Shown: piece by piece, positions 5,426-11,319 of the stretch
Layout: every line of letters starts with the position of its first letter
How positions within the stretch are numbered: the stretch's first letter is position 1
Position numbers and translations under genes: made by a program
Notes under the pieces: generated by a model
What the model was told of the DNA's origin: nothing
The model's database searches: none
What the model saw: the letters and a program-made list of their open reading frames with translations, nothing else
Assembly (NCBI GenBank): GCA_002480735.1
Contig: DLCS01000093.1
Span: 6,512-17,830 of the forward strand
Source of the DNA: Bacillaceae bacterium UBA7792
GTDB taxonomy: Bacteria > Bacillota > Bacilli > Bacillales > Cytobacillaceae
DNA: 11,319 nt
Direction: 5' to 3'

Positions 5426-6883
5426 ATGGGTTTATTTGATCAGAAGCTAAGCACTCTTCATGAGTCATTACATAATAAAGAAATTTCTGTCTCGGATCTT
5501 GTGGATGAGTCTTATAAAAGAATCGGACAGGTTGATGATAAGGTTCAGGCATTCCTAACGTTAAACGAAGAGAAGGCACGCCTCAAAGCAAAAGACCTTG
5601 ACGACAAGCTCGGTACGAATGAATCAAAGGGTCTTTTATTTGGAATGCCAATTGGAATTAAGGACAATATCGTTACGAAAGGGTTGCGCACGACTTGTGC
5701 CAGCAAGATTCTTGAAAACTTTGATCCTATTTATGATGCAACAGTTATGCACAGGCTTGAGGAAGCGGAAGCCATTACGATTGGAAAGTTGAATATGGAT
5801 GAGTTTGCAATGGGCTCTTCAACGGAAAATTCCAGCTTTCAATTAACAAGAAATCCTTGGAATCTCGAAACCGTACCAGGTGGTTCTTCGGGTGGTTCAG
5901 CAGCGGCGGTTGCTGCGGGGGAAGTACCATTTTCCTTAGGGTCAGATACCGGTGGCTCCATTCGTCAGCCCGCATCATTCTGTGGTGTCGTTGGCCTGAA
6001 GCCTACATATGGACGAGTTTCCCGATACGGATTAGTGGCATTTGCCTCTTCTCTTGATCAAATCGGGCCAATTACAAGAACAGTGGAGGATAATGCCTAT
6101 CTCCTTCAAGCAATTTCAGGTGTTGATCCAATGGATTCAACCTCTGCCAATGTTGATGTGCCTAATTTTGTGCGATCCTTAACAGGTGATGTTAAGGGAC
6201 TCAAAATTGCCGTACCGAAGGAATACCTTGGTGAAGGGGTAAATGAAGAGGTTAAGCAATCGGTCATGAATGCCCTTCAAACTTTAGAAAAGCTAGGTGC
6301 AACATGGGAGGAAGTATCGCTTCCTCATTCTAAATATGCATTAGCCACTTATTATCTACTATCTTCCTCAGAGGCTTCTGCCAATCTAGCACGCTTTGAT
6401 GGGGTACGATACGGCTATCGTTCACCAAATGCAGAAACTTTGATGGAACTATATAAAAATACAAGAGCAGAGGGCTTTGGTGAAGAGGTTAAAAGAAGAA
6501 TCATGCTCGGAACCTTCGCGCTTAGCTCGGGGTACTATGATGCTTATTATAAGAAGGCACAAAAGGTGCGTACGTTAATTAAGCAAGATTTTGAAAAAAT
6601 ATTTGAATCATACGATGTTATTGTTGGACCAACGACCCCAACACCAGCTTTTAAAATCGGTGAAAATATTGCTGACCCAATGACGATGTACTTAAACGAT
6701 ATACTCACGATCCCAGTGAACCTGGCGGGAGTACCAGGAATCTCCGTTCCTTGTGGATTATCAAATGGTCTGCCTCTTGGTCTGCAAATCATTGGAAAGC
6801 ATTTTGATGAAAGTACCGTTTACCGAGTTGCCCATGCGTTTGAGCAGGCGACTGATTTTCATAAACAAAAACCACAATTGTAA
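5426..6883 (+). CDS. gatA: Asp-tRNA(Asn)/Glu-tRNA(Gln) amidotransferase subunit A
   Basis: GatA is the glutaminase subunit of GatCAB; it releases ammonia from glutamine, which is channelled to GatB. It belongs to the amidase signature family and is 485 residues, the usual length. The Ser-cisSer-Lys triad is visible: Lys79 in MPIGIKDN, Ser154 in the [10 protein letters not shown] motif and Ser178 in [12 protein letters not shown]. The [19 protein letters not shown] region follows. The C-terminal [18 protein letters not shown] and [11 protein letters not shown] are standard. The start ATG 5426 lies 12 nt after gatC with AAGGAGGGGG directly upstream, so the two are translated in close series. 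Nothing is missing or unusual. Confidence 0.98.
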   Translation: MGLFDQKLSTLHESLHNKEISVSDLVDESYKRIGQVDDKVQAFLTLNEEKARLKAKDLDDKLGTNESKGLLFGMPIGIKDNIVTKGLRTTCASKILENFDPIYDATVMHRLEEAEAITIGKLNMDEFAMGSSTENSSFQLTRNPWNLETVPGGSSGGSAAAVAAGEVPFSLGSDTGGSIRQPASFCGVVGLKPTYGRVSRYGLVAFASSLDQIGPITRTVEDNAYLLQAISGVDPMDSTSANVDVPNFVRSLTGDVKGLKIAVPKEYLGEGVNEEVKQSVMNALQTLEKLGATWEEVSLPHSKYALATYYLLSSSEASANLARFDGVRYGYRSPNAETLMELYKNTRAEGFGEEVKRRIMLGTFALSSGYYDAYYKKAQKVRTLIKQDFEKIFESYDVIVGPTTPTPAFKIGENIADPMTMYLNDILTIPVNLAGVPGISVPCGLSNGLPLGLQIIGKHFDESTVYRVAHAFEQATDFHKQKPQL

Positions 6884-6895
6884 GGGGTGAGACGA

Positions 6896-8323
6896 ATGGA
6901 ATTTGAAACGGTGATAGGACTTGAAGTCCATGTGGAATTAAAGACAGACTCGAAAATATTCTCTTCTAGCCCGAACCATTTTGGTGCAGAACCGAATACC
7001 AACACAAGCGTCATTGATTTAGGCTATCCAGGTGTTCTGCCTGTCCTCAATAAAAAGGTAGTTGACTACGGCATGAAGGCTGCAATGGCACTGAACTGTG
7101 AAATTGCGACGGAAACAAAATTTGACCGGAAAAACTATTTTTACCCAGATAACCCGAAGGCCTATCAAATTTCGCAATTTGACAAGCCGATCGGAGAGCA
7201 TGGCTGGATTGAAATTGAAGTGGATGGCTATAAAAAGAGAATCGGGATTACCCGTATTCATCTTGAAGAGGATGCAGGCAAGCTTAATCATGAAAAGGGC
7301 TATTCCTTATGCGACTACAACCGCCAAGGAACTCCCCTAATCGAAATCGTCTCTGAGCCAGACATTCGCACACCCAATGAGGCTTATGCTTACTTAGAAA
7401 AGCTAAAGTCGATCATACAATATACTGGTGTTTCCGATTGTAAAATGGAAGAGGGCTCGCTCCGCTGTGATGCAAATATCTCCATTCGCCCAGTGGGACA
7501 AAAGGAATTCGGGACAAAGACAGAGCTGAAGAACTTGAACTCTTTTAACTTTGTACGAAAAGGGCTGGAGTTTGAACAAAAGCGGCAGGAGGAAGTGATT
7601 CGTGCGGGTGGTACGATCGAGCAGGAAACACGCCGCTTTGATGAAGCAACAGGTCATACGATTCTGATGAGGGTCAAAGAAGGATCGGATGACTATCGCT
7701 ATTTCCCGGAGCCAGATTTGTTAGATTTGTATATTGATGAGGAATGGAAGGCAAGAGTGCGTGCAGAGATTCCAGAGCTACCAGATGCTCGAAAGAAGCG
7801 TTACATCGAAGAGCTTGGCTTGCCTGAATATGATGCCGCCGTACTAACGGTAACAAAGGAAATGGCTGATTTCTTTGAGGCAACCGTTGCAGCAGGTGCA
7901 GAAGCGAAGCAGGCGTCTAACTGGCTGATGGGAGAGGTATCGGGCTATTTGAATGCTGAGCAGAAGGAGCTTGCTGATGTTGCGCTGACTCCTGAAGGCT
8001 TGGCGGGAATGATTAAGCTGATTGAAAACGGCACGATTTCATCCAAGATTGCGAAAACCGTGTTCAAGGAGTTAATCGAGAATGGCGGCGATGCGGAGCA
8101 AATCGTCAAGGAAAAAGGACTTGTACAAATTTCCGATGAGGGTGCACTGTTGAAGGTTGTTACTGAAGTGTTAGACAACAATCCGCAATCGATTGAGGAC
8201 TTTAAGAATGGTAAGAATAAAGCGATCGGTTTCCTTGTCGGACAGCTGATGAAGGCAACAAAGGGACAAGCAAATCCACAAATTGTCAACAAACTGTTAC
8301 AGCAGGAAATACAAAAACGATAA
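6896..8323 (+). CDS. gatB: Asp-tRNA(Asn)/Glu-tRNA(Gln) amidotransferase subunit B
   Basis: GatB is the tRNA-dependent kinase/transamidase subunit. It phosphorylates the Glu or Asp on the mischarged tRNA using ATP and replaces the phosphate with ammonia from GatA. The 475-residue protein opens with [17 protein letters not shown]. It carries the catalytic-cradle motifs [17 protein letters not shown] (from about 81), [34 protein letters not shown] and [13 protein letters not shown]. The C-terminal part, about 330-475, is the helical plus YqeY-like tRNA-binding tail. I chose ATG 6896 over the in-frame GTG 6887: GTG is part of the AAGGGGTGA ribosome site, and the family starts M-x-FETVIG. The gap after gatA is 12 nt. 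The operon terminates right after this gene; dgkB, a frequent neighbour in Bacillus, does not follow. Confidence 0.98.
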   Translation: MEFETVIGLEVHVELKTDSKIFSSSPNHFGAEPNTNTSVIDLGYPGVLPVLNKKVVDYGMKAAMALNCEIATETKFDRKNYFYPDNPKAYQISQFDKPIGEHGWIEIEVDGYKKRIGITRIHLEEDAGKLNHEKGYSLCDYNRQGTPLIEIVSEPDIRTPNEAYAYLEKLKSIIQYTGVSDCKMEEGSLRCDANISIRPVGQKEFGTKTELKNLNSFNFVRKGLEFEQKRQEEVIRAGGTIEQETRRFDEATGHTILMRVKEGSDDYRYFPEPDLLDLYIDEEWKARVRAEIPELPDARKKRYIEELGLPEYDAAVLTVTKEMADFFEATVAAGAEAKQASNWLMGEVSGYLNAEQKELADVALTPEGLAGMIKLIENGTISSKIAKTVFKELIENGGDAEQIVKEKGLVQISDEGALLKVVTEVLDNNPQSIEDFKNGKNKAIGFLVGQLMKATKGQANPQIVNKLLQQEIQKR

Positions 8324-8331
8324 GCAAGCAA

Positions 8332-8361
8332 TTATGATTACGAAAGTCAGTAGGATATAAT
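8332..8361 (+). promoter_or_regulatory. Possible promoter embedded in the gatB terminator
   Basis: A perfect TATAAT (8356-8361) sits at the terminator loop, with a weak TTATGA (8332-8337) at 18-nt spacing. It is the only promoter-like sequence in the 76-nt gap before the thioredoxin-like gene. The poor -35 keeps confidence low. Confidence 0.35.
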
Positions 8362-8383
8362 CATCTTACTGGCTTTTATTTTT
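8343..8383 (+). terminator. Intrinsic terminator of gatCAB
   Basis: A 14-bp stem, AAAGTCAGTAGGAT (8343-8356) with ATCTTACTGGCTTT (8363-8376), has two G·U pairs and a 6-nt loop. It is followed by T-rich TATTTTT (8377-8383). The next ribosome binding site begins at 8384, immediately after the T tract. Confidence 0.9.
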
Positions 8384-8399
8384 GGGGAGGGAAGAAAGT

Positions 8400-8960
8400 A
8401 TGAACTTAATCGATTGGTTTCAGAAAGGGTTAACATACGAAGAATACAAGGCACAAATGAAGGTAAATCTCGACGAAATGAATTTGATTTATGAAAAATT
8501 CGAGCTAGATGAGCAACAAAAATCTGAGCTTACAGCCTTAAAAGGACGGACATCAAAGGTAATCGTCCTGACAGAGGATTGGTGTGGGGACGCCCTCATG
8601 AATAATCCCATTCTCATGAAAATAGCTAAAGAACTAAACCTAGATGTTCGTTTTGTACTTAGAGACAGTAATTTAGAATTAATGGATCAATACTTAACAA
8701 ACGGGACGGCACGATCAATTCCGATCTTTGTCTTTATCGATGGGGAAGGCAATGAAAAGGCGGTGTGGGGCCCGAGAGCTTCTGAAGCACAGAACTTGGT
8801 CGATACATTAAGAAGCGAGCTTCCTCCAAAAGATGCTGAGGACTTTGAGGAAAAGCAGAAGGAGTTGTATAAGAAAATTAAGCAAACCTATCTAGAGGAT
8901 CAAAATTTATGGCACCAAGTAGCAAATAGTATTATCTCGAAGCTAAAAAATGAGAAATAG
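8400..8960 (+). CDS. Thioredoxin-fold family protein with single active-site cysteine
   Basis: The 186-residue protein has a thioredoxin-like core after an N-terminal helical region (1-52). The beta strand KVIVLTEDWCGDALMNNP (53-70) places Cys62 where the CxxC motif should be, but the motif is C-G-D-A, so the resolving cysteine is missing. The cis-proline loop is present (ARSIPIFVFID, Pro108). The C-terminal 40 residues are a charged helix (DAEDFEEKQKELYKKIKQTYLEDQ). This matches the Bacillus thioredoxin_9-type family, cytosolic and without an assigned substrate. A monothiol redox or thiol-binding role, or a non-redox one, is inferred. ATG 8400 follows GGGGAGGG (8384-8391), preferred over the in-frame TTG 8382 inside the T tract. 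The last codons and stop form one arm of the convergent terminator at 8951-8980. Confidence 0.85.
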   Translation: MNLIDWFQKGLTYEEYKAQMKVNLDEMNLIYEKFELDEQQKSELTALKGRTSKVIVLTEDWCGDALMNNPILMKIAKELNLDVRFVLRDSNLELMDQYLTNGTARSIPIFVFIDGEGNEKAVWGPRASEAQNLVDTLRSELPPKDAEDFEEKQKELYKKIKQTYLEDQNLWHQVANSIISKLKNEK

Positions 8961-8980
8961 AGGTAAGTCTCTATTTCTCA
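8945..8980 (-). terminator. Terminator overlapping both convergent stop codons
   Basis: TGAGAAATAGAG (8951-8962) and CTCTATTTCTCA (8969-8980) form a perfect 12-bp stem with loop GTAAGT. On the minus strand it is followed by T6 (8950-8945), so it terminates leftward transcription. The plus-strand side has no T run. The thioredoxin-like stop TAG lies in one arm, the minus-strand ORF stop TGA in the other. Confidence 0.85.
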
Positions 8981-9268
8981 GGAGACACGAGGCCCAGTAT
9001 TAATTAAAGAATATATCTCTTCATTATCTTTTATGACAAATTCCCTTTCATCTACTGGGGGTTTCACAGTAAATCCCGAGGTAATTGACCAGGATTTACT
9101 AATTTTAATCTCCTCGATTTTATCAAAATCTTCCTCCACAGAAATATGATCCTTAATCATATTAGGAAATGTGGTGGGCAAAGAGGTTAATGATATATTA
9201 AAAAACCATATAATTCCTATAATAATAAGGATAAAACCTAATGTAAAATACCTAATCTTATTTTTCAA
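8978..9268 (-). pseudogene. Small membrane-anchored protein, probable remnant of a zinc-ribbon protein
   Basis: The open frame from TTG 9268 encodes 96 residues: a short basic N-terminus, one strong membrane segment (FTLGFILIIIGIIWFF, about 8-23) and a polar domain to the end. The frame stays open upstream to 9358 without any ATG, GTG or TTG. The translated extension contains WGNKNYRDATSCLAGK followed by IENEKNGREFLK, which looks like a zinc-ribbon head (C-x-x-C-G-N-K-N ... F-C-x-x-C-G-K) with three of four cysteines lost. The TTG has only a weak ribosome site (GGGCGTGAG). I therefore read it as a decayed zinc-ribbon/membrane protein, possibly still making a short product from TTG. It lies downstream of plsY on the same strand and ends in a good terminator, so it is probably read through from plsY. 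Its function is unknown. Confidence 0.55.
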
Positions 9269-9371
9269 AAACTCACGCCCATTTTTTTCATTTTCAATTT
9301 TACCAGCAAGGCAGGAAGTCGCATCTCTGTAGTTTTTGTTACCCCATATTACTACTCTTTAAAGTTCCAGT

Positions 9372-9989
9372 TTATTTTTTTCTTGATGAAGAGATCCTAT
9401 CATTCTTTAAATTCTTATCATTGACCTTAGGTTCCTTCTTCGCGAGGAAGTTTCGAATATTGGACTGGTGTAAGTAAAACAAAGAGAGAATAAATATGAA
9501 AAAGATAAGTTCATAGCTTTGACCCGGTTCCAATAATGAATAGATAAATAAAGCGACCCCGACTGAAATGGACCCCATAAATACATACTTTGTTGCAAAA
9601 ATAACACCAAAAAAGCTCACATAAGCAACAACCAGCATCCACGGGTTGGCAATGAGAAGTGTCCCTGCTGTGGTGGCGATCGCTTTTCCTCCGCGAAAGT
9701 TAGCGAAGATTGGGAAGCAATGACCCAAGACGGCTACCAATCCGATCAGAAGTGGATCGGCATCCACATGCAGAATATAGGGTAGTGCCGCAGCAAGCGC
9801 TCCTTTGCCGATGTCCCCGATTAAAACGATAACACCAGCCCTCTTCCCAAGTACCCTCACTGTATTCGTTGCACCCGGATTATTGCTGCCATGGTTACGA
9901 ATATCGACTCCGTAAAAAAGCTTTCCCACAATTATAGCAGTGGGTATGGACCCGATCACATAGGCCGCTACATATAGAAGAACAGTCAT
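9372..9989 (-). CDS. plsY: Glycerol-3-phosphate acyltransferase PlsY
   Basis: PlsY moves an acyl group from acyl-phosphate to glycerol-3-phosphate, making lysophosphatidic acid, the first committed step of membrane phospholipid synthesis in Gram-positives. The 205-residue protein is hydrophobic throughout, with about five membrane segments. It opens with MTVLLYVAAYVIGSIPTA. The three family motifs are present: RNHGSNNPGATN (31-42), GDIGKG (58-63) and GHCFPIFANFRGGKA (89-103). The basic tail after about 180 (KKEPKVNDKNLKNDR) is cytosolic and a little longer than in B. subtilis. The start follows AAGGGGGATG on the minus strand. In many bacilli the housekeeping plsY lies beside parE/parC; here it does not, so this may be an extra paralog. 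The motif variant SNNPG instead of the common SGNxG fits a divergent copy. Confidence 0.95.
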   Translation of the reverse strand: MTVLLYVAAYVIGSIPTAIIVGKLFYGVDIRNHGSNNPGATNTVRVLGKRAGVIVLIGDIGKGALAAALPYILHVDADPLLIGLVAVLGHCFPIFANFRGGKAIATTAGTLLIANPWMLVVAYVSFFGVIFATKYVFMGSISVGVALFIYSLLEPGQSYELIFFIFILSLFYLHQSNIRNFLAKKEPKVNDKNLKNDRISSSRKK

Positions 9990-10024
9990 AACATCCCCCT
10001 TAATATTCAGGTTATCCTTATACT

Positions 10025-10053
10025 ATCATATTGTGATAATGTGGAAATAGAAA
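10025..10053 (-). promoter_or_regulatory. Candidate sigma-A promoter of plsY
   Basis: On the minus strand TTTCTA (10053-10048) and TATGAT (10030-10025) are 17 nt apart, with a leader of about 30 nt to the plsY start. The -10 matches five of six consensus bases and the -35 three of six. Confidence 0.5.
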
Positions 10054-10117
10054 TTTTTTGGATCAGGTATCTAATAGAAAGTGCCAGCTCAAGATGACAA
10101 AATTTTTTTCAAAAAAG

Positions 10118-10144
10118 TGTAGGGTTATGAAATTCCTAATCGTC
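10118..10144 (+). promoter_or_regulatory. Candidate ECF-type autoregulatory promoter
   Basis: TGTAGG (10118-10123) and CGTC (10141-10144) are 17 nt apart, the layout of ECF promoters such as that of sigma-X (TGTAAC-N17-CGWC). The -10 fits and the -35 lacks the usual AAC. ECF sigma operons are commonly self-activated, so this is a reasonable candidate, but only from pattern. Confidence 0.35.
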
Positions 10145-10165
10145 TATTGATATAGAAGCTGCTCG

Positions 10166-10184
10166 AAAGGGGGAGAGAGAGATT
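10166..10184 (+). promoter_or_regulatory. Ribosome binding site with ATT start codon for the sigma factor
   Basis: AAAGGGGG (10166-10173) can pair with all eight matching bases of the anti-Shine-Dalgarno (one G·U). It stands 8 nt before ATT (10182-10184), whose next codons give S-D-Q-V-L-I-K-K-I, the usual second residue onward of ECF sigma factors. No standard start codon exists in this frame between the upstream stop (10137-10139) and TTG 10266, apart from CTG at 10197 and 10239. Confidence 0.65.
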
Positions 10185-10727
10185 AGCGATCAGGTTCTGA
10201 TTAAGAAAATACTAGACGGAAACGATCATGCCTTTAGGCTGCTCGTTGAGAAATATCGTACGGAATTGTTTCGAACCATCTTTGCTGTCCTAAGGAATCA
10301 AAAGGATGCCGAAGACGCTACACAAGAAGTCTTTTTGAAGATCTATCATTCTCTCCCCCAATATGAGAATCAAGGCTTCAAAACATGGATGAAAAGAATT
10401 GCAGTTAATCACGCCATTGATATTAAGCGAAAGCAAGCGAGACGCAGAGAGGAAGTGGTTGAAGGGCTCGAATATGATGCCCTTACCTCCACTCGAGACC
10501 ATGTCGAATCCGAGGTAATTAGCATGGAGAGGCGGCGTCTTGTAAGAGAACGACTGGAGGAGCTTCCGGATAACTATCGAGGAGTCGTCTATGACTTCTA
10601 TATAGAAGAGAAGAGCTATCAGCAGATGGCAGAGGAACAGCAGGTACAGGTGAAGACCATTGAAACGAAGCTGTACCGGGCAAGGCATTGGATGAAAAAG
10701 CATTGGAAGGAGGACGATTTTTCATGA
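10182..10727 (+). CDS. ECF-type RNA polymerase sigma factor
   Basis: This 181-residue ECF (group IV) sigma factor directs RNA polymerase to stress-type promoters. Region 2 spans about 10-95: LDGNDHAFRLLVEKYRTELF, DAEDATQEVFLKIY (core binding) and FKTWMKRIAVNHAIDIKRK (-10 recognition). A charged linker follows, then region 4 (LEELPDNYRGVVYDFYIEEKSYQQMAEE and VKTIETKLYRARHWMKK, a helix-turn-helix for the -35). I place the start at ATT 10182. The first ordinary start codon, TTG 10266, would remove 28 residues of region 2.1 and has no ribosome site, whereas ATT follows a strong one. The stop overlaps the anti-sigma ATG (ATGA), giving translational coupling. It runs divergently from plsY. The subfamily is not identified; a YlaC- or SigV/W-like member is possible. 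The start is the only uncertain part. Confidence 0.9.
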   Translation: MSDQVLIKKILDGNDHAFRLLVEKYRTELFRTIFAVLRNQKDAEDATQEVFLKIYHSLPQYENQGFKTWMKRIAVNHAIDIKRKQARRREEVVEGLEYDALTSTRDHVESEVISMERRRLVRERLEELPDNYRGVVYDFYIEEKSYQQMAEEQQVQVKTIETKLYRARHWMKKHWKEDDFS

Positions 10728-11179
10728 ATCATGTTTCCTACGAGGAATGGGTCAAGTACGTGAACAATGAAATAAATGACAATGTCCGTGAGGTGTATGA
10801 TGATCATTTATACAGCTGCGACCAATGTTTGGAGCTTTATCTACAAGCCGTGACCGAGCTTGAATCCTCGTTGCCGGTTCTTTCAAACGCAGACGACTTT
10901 ACCAACCTGGTGATGGCAGACGTTTCACAAGTGAAAAAGAAATTGCCTGAAAAACAAGCACCGTTTTATCAAAGGACGAGTTTTCATTATATAGTGGCTG
11001 CAGCAATGACACTACTTTTTATGACATCCGGTGTTTTTCAATCGATTACGAAATATGCGGGTGCTGTGGAAACACCGAGCATTGATGAAAGCCCGCCTTC
11101 TATGACGGAAGAGATAATGAATAAAACGTTTGCGTGGATCGATACATTCGAGATTAAAAATAGGGAGGCGAACAAGTAA
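10724..11179 (+). CDS. Anti-sigma factor with zf-HC2-type zinc motif and one membrane segment
   Basis: The 151-residue protein is predicted to hold the preceding sigma factor at the membrane until a signal releases it. The cytosolic N-terminus has the ZAS/zf-HC2 motif His28-x3-Cys32-x2-Cys35 (DDHLYSCDQC), which normally binds zinc. One membrane helix lies at about 87-107 (FHYIVAAAMTLLFMTSGVFQS). The C-terminal 45 residues (ETPSIDESPPSMTEEIMNKTF...) should face outside. The ATG at 10724 overlaps the sigma stop and follows AAGGAGG (10707-10713); the in-frame TTG 10688 lies inside sigma and has no ribosome site. The stop overlaps the next start (TAATG). The pair forms a typical sigma/anti-sigma module. 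The extracytoplasmic signal is unknown. Confidence 0.9.
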   Translation: MNHVSYEEWVKYVNNEINDNVREVYDDHLYSCDQCLELYLQAVTELESSLPVLSNADDFTNLVMADVSQVKKKLPEKQAPFYQRTSFHYIVAAAMTLLFMTSGVFQSITKYAGAVETPSIDESPPSMTEEIMNKTFAWIDTFEIKNREANK

Positions 11180-11319
11180 TGAAAAACCCAATACTAGCAT
11201 TTTTATTGGCATTCTTCCCTGGAGGAGGGTTGCTTTACTTACGAAAAACATTCCGAGGACTAGCTTATATGTTCGGCGAGTTTGGGCTGATTGCACTATT
11301 TTTTATACTCATGACCGGA
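11179..11319 (+). CDS. Small membrane protein of the sigma-factor operon (N-terminal part)
   Basis: Only 47 residues are in the window; the gene runs off the end. It starts at ATG 11179 in a TAATG overlap with the anti-sigma gene, behind GGGAGG (11163-11168). Two hydrophobic segments are visible: ILAFLLAFFPGGGLLYL (5-21) and LAYMFGEFGLIALFFILM (28-45). They are separated by the basic RKTFRG turn, a hairpin layout reminiscent of TM2-like membrane proteins. The coupling implies it belongs to the sigma/anti-sigma unit, perhaps as a further regulator or as a target of the sigma factor. Its role is not known. Confidence 0.75.
   Translation, partial: MKNPILAFLLAFFPGGGLLYLRKTFRGLAYMFGEFGLIALFFILMTG

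Noticed and set aside
7945..8331. 128-codon minus-strand ORF over the end of gatB
   Set aside because: It is fully antisense to a clear gatB coding region, and its composition (Ser/Cys/Phe-rich) is that of a shadow frame.
9266..9293. ATG at the minus-strand position near 9292 as start of the small membrane protein
   Set aside because: It reads M-K-K-M-G-V-S-F and stops; it joins the membrane-protein frame only with a one-base frameshift, and no good ribosome site precedes it.
10061..10195. Direct repeat GATCAGGT at 10061-10068 and 10188-10195
   Set aside because: It is only 8 bp, one copy lies in coding sequence, and there is no further structure around either copy.
10290..10703. 137-codon minus-strand ORF over the sigma factor
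   Set aside because: It overlaps a clear ECF sigma gene, has no ribosome site and no recognisable domain.
1..11319. tRNA, rRNA, transposase or prophage genes
   Set aside because: I looked for these and found no cloverleaf-like sequence, rRNA segment or recombinase domain in any coding region.

Overview
The window looks like a chromosomal segment of an endospore-forming Bacillaceae (Bacillus/Neobacillus/Mesobacillus type). The evidence is low-to-moderate GC, strong AAGGAGG-type ribosome binding sites, a gatCAB operon, a YueI (DUF1694) protein, PlsY, and an ECF sigma/anti-sigma pair. The genus is inferred from gene content and style, not proven.

Region 1 (1-2606) is the end of a catabolic operon. 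It holds the C-terminal part of a CoA-disulfide-reductase/NADH-oxidase-like flavoprotein, then two translationally coupled subunits of a CoA-transferase-family enzyme, closed by an intrinsic terminator. The beta subunit lacks the catalytic Glu of true CoA-transferases and resembles IpdB, the ring-cleaving hydrolase subunit of steroid degradation, so the transferase label is doubtful. Region 2 (2607-4181) is a monocistronic isocitrate lyase gene (aceA) with its own promoter and terminator. The glyoxylate shunt would let the cell use acetyl-CoA released by catabolism such as that of region 1. Malate synthase is not in the window.

Region 3 (4182-5107) is a yueI-like gene with an unusually structured upstream region (a perfect 16-bp palindrome and a nested hairpin), followed by an array of four 43-nt palindromic units at a 52-53 nt period. 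I do not recognise this repeat family. Region 4 (5050-8376) is gatC-gatA-gatB, the tRNA-dependent amidotransferase, with an extended -10 promoter and a strong terminator. A perfect TATAAT lies at the loop of that terminator, just ahead of the next gene, a single-cysteine thioredoxin-fold protein.

Region 5 (8945-9989, mainly minus strand) holds plsY and, downstream of it, a small membrane-protein ORF that looks like the remains of a zinc-ribbon protein. The small ORF converges on the thioredoxin-like gene at a hairpin that contains both stop codons. Region 6 (10118-11319) runs divergently from plsY: an ECF sigma factor, its anti-sigma factor with an HxxxCxxC zinc motif and one membrane segment, and the start of a small membrane protein, all with overlapping stop/start codons. 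The sigma factor frame has no ATG/GTG/TTG at its proper N-terminus. An ATT codon sits exactly where the start should be, behind a strong Shine-Dalgarno.

Points most worth checking are the palindromic array, the ATT start of the sigma factor, the missing catalytic Glu of the CoA-transferase-like enzyme, and the decayed zinc-ribbon gene.
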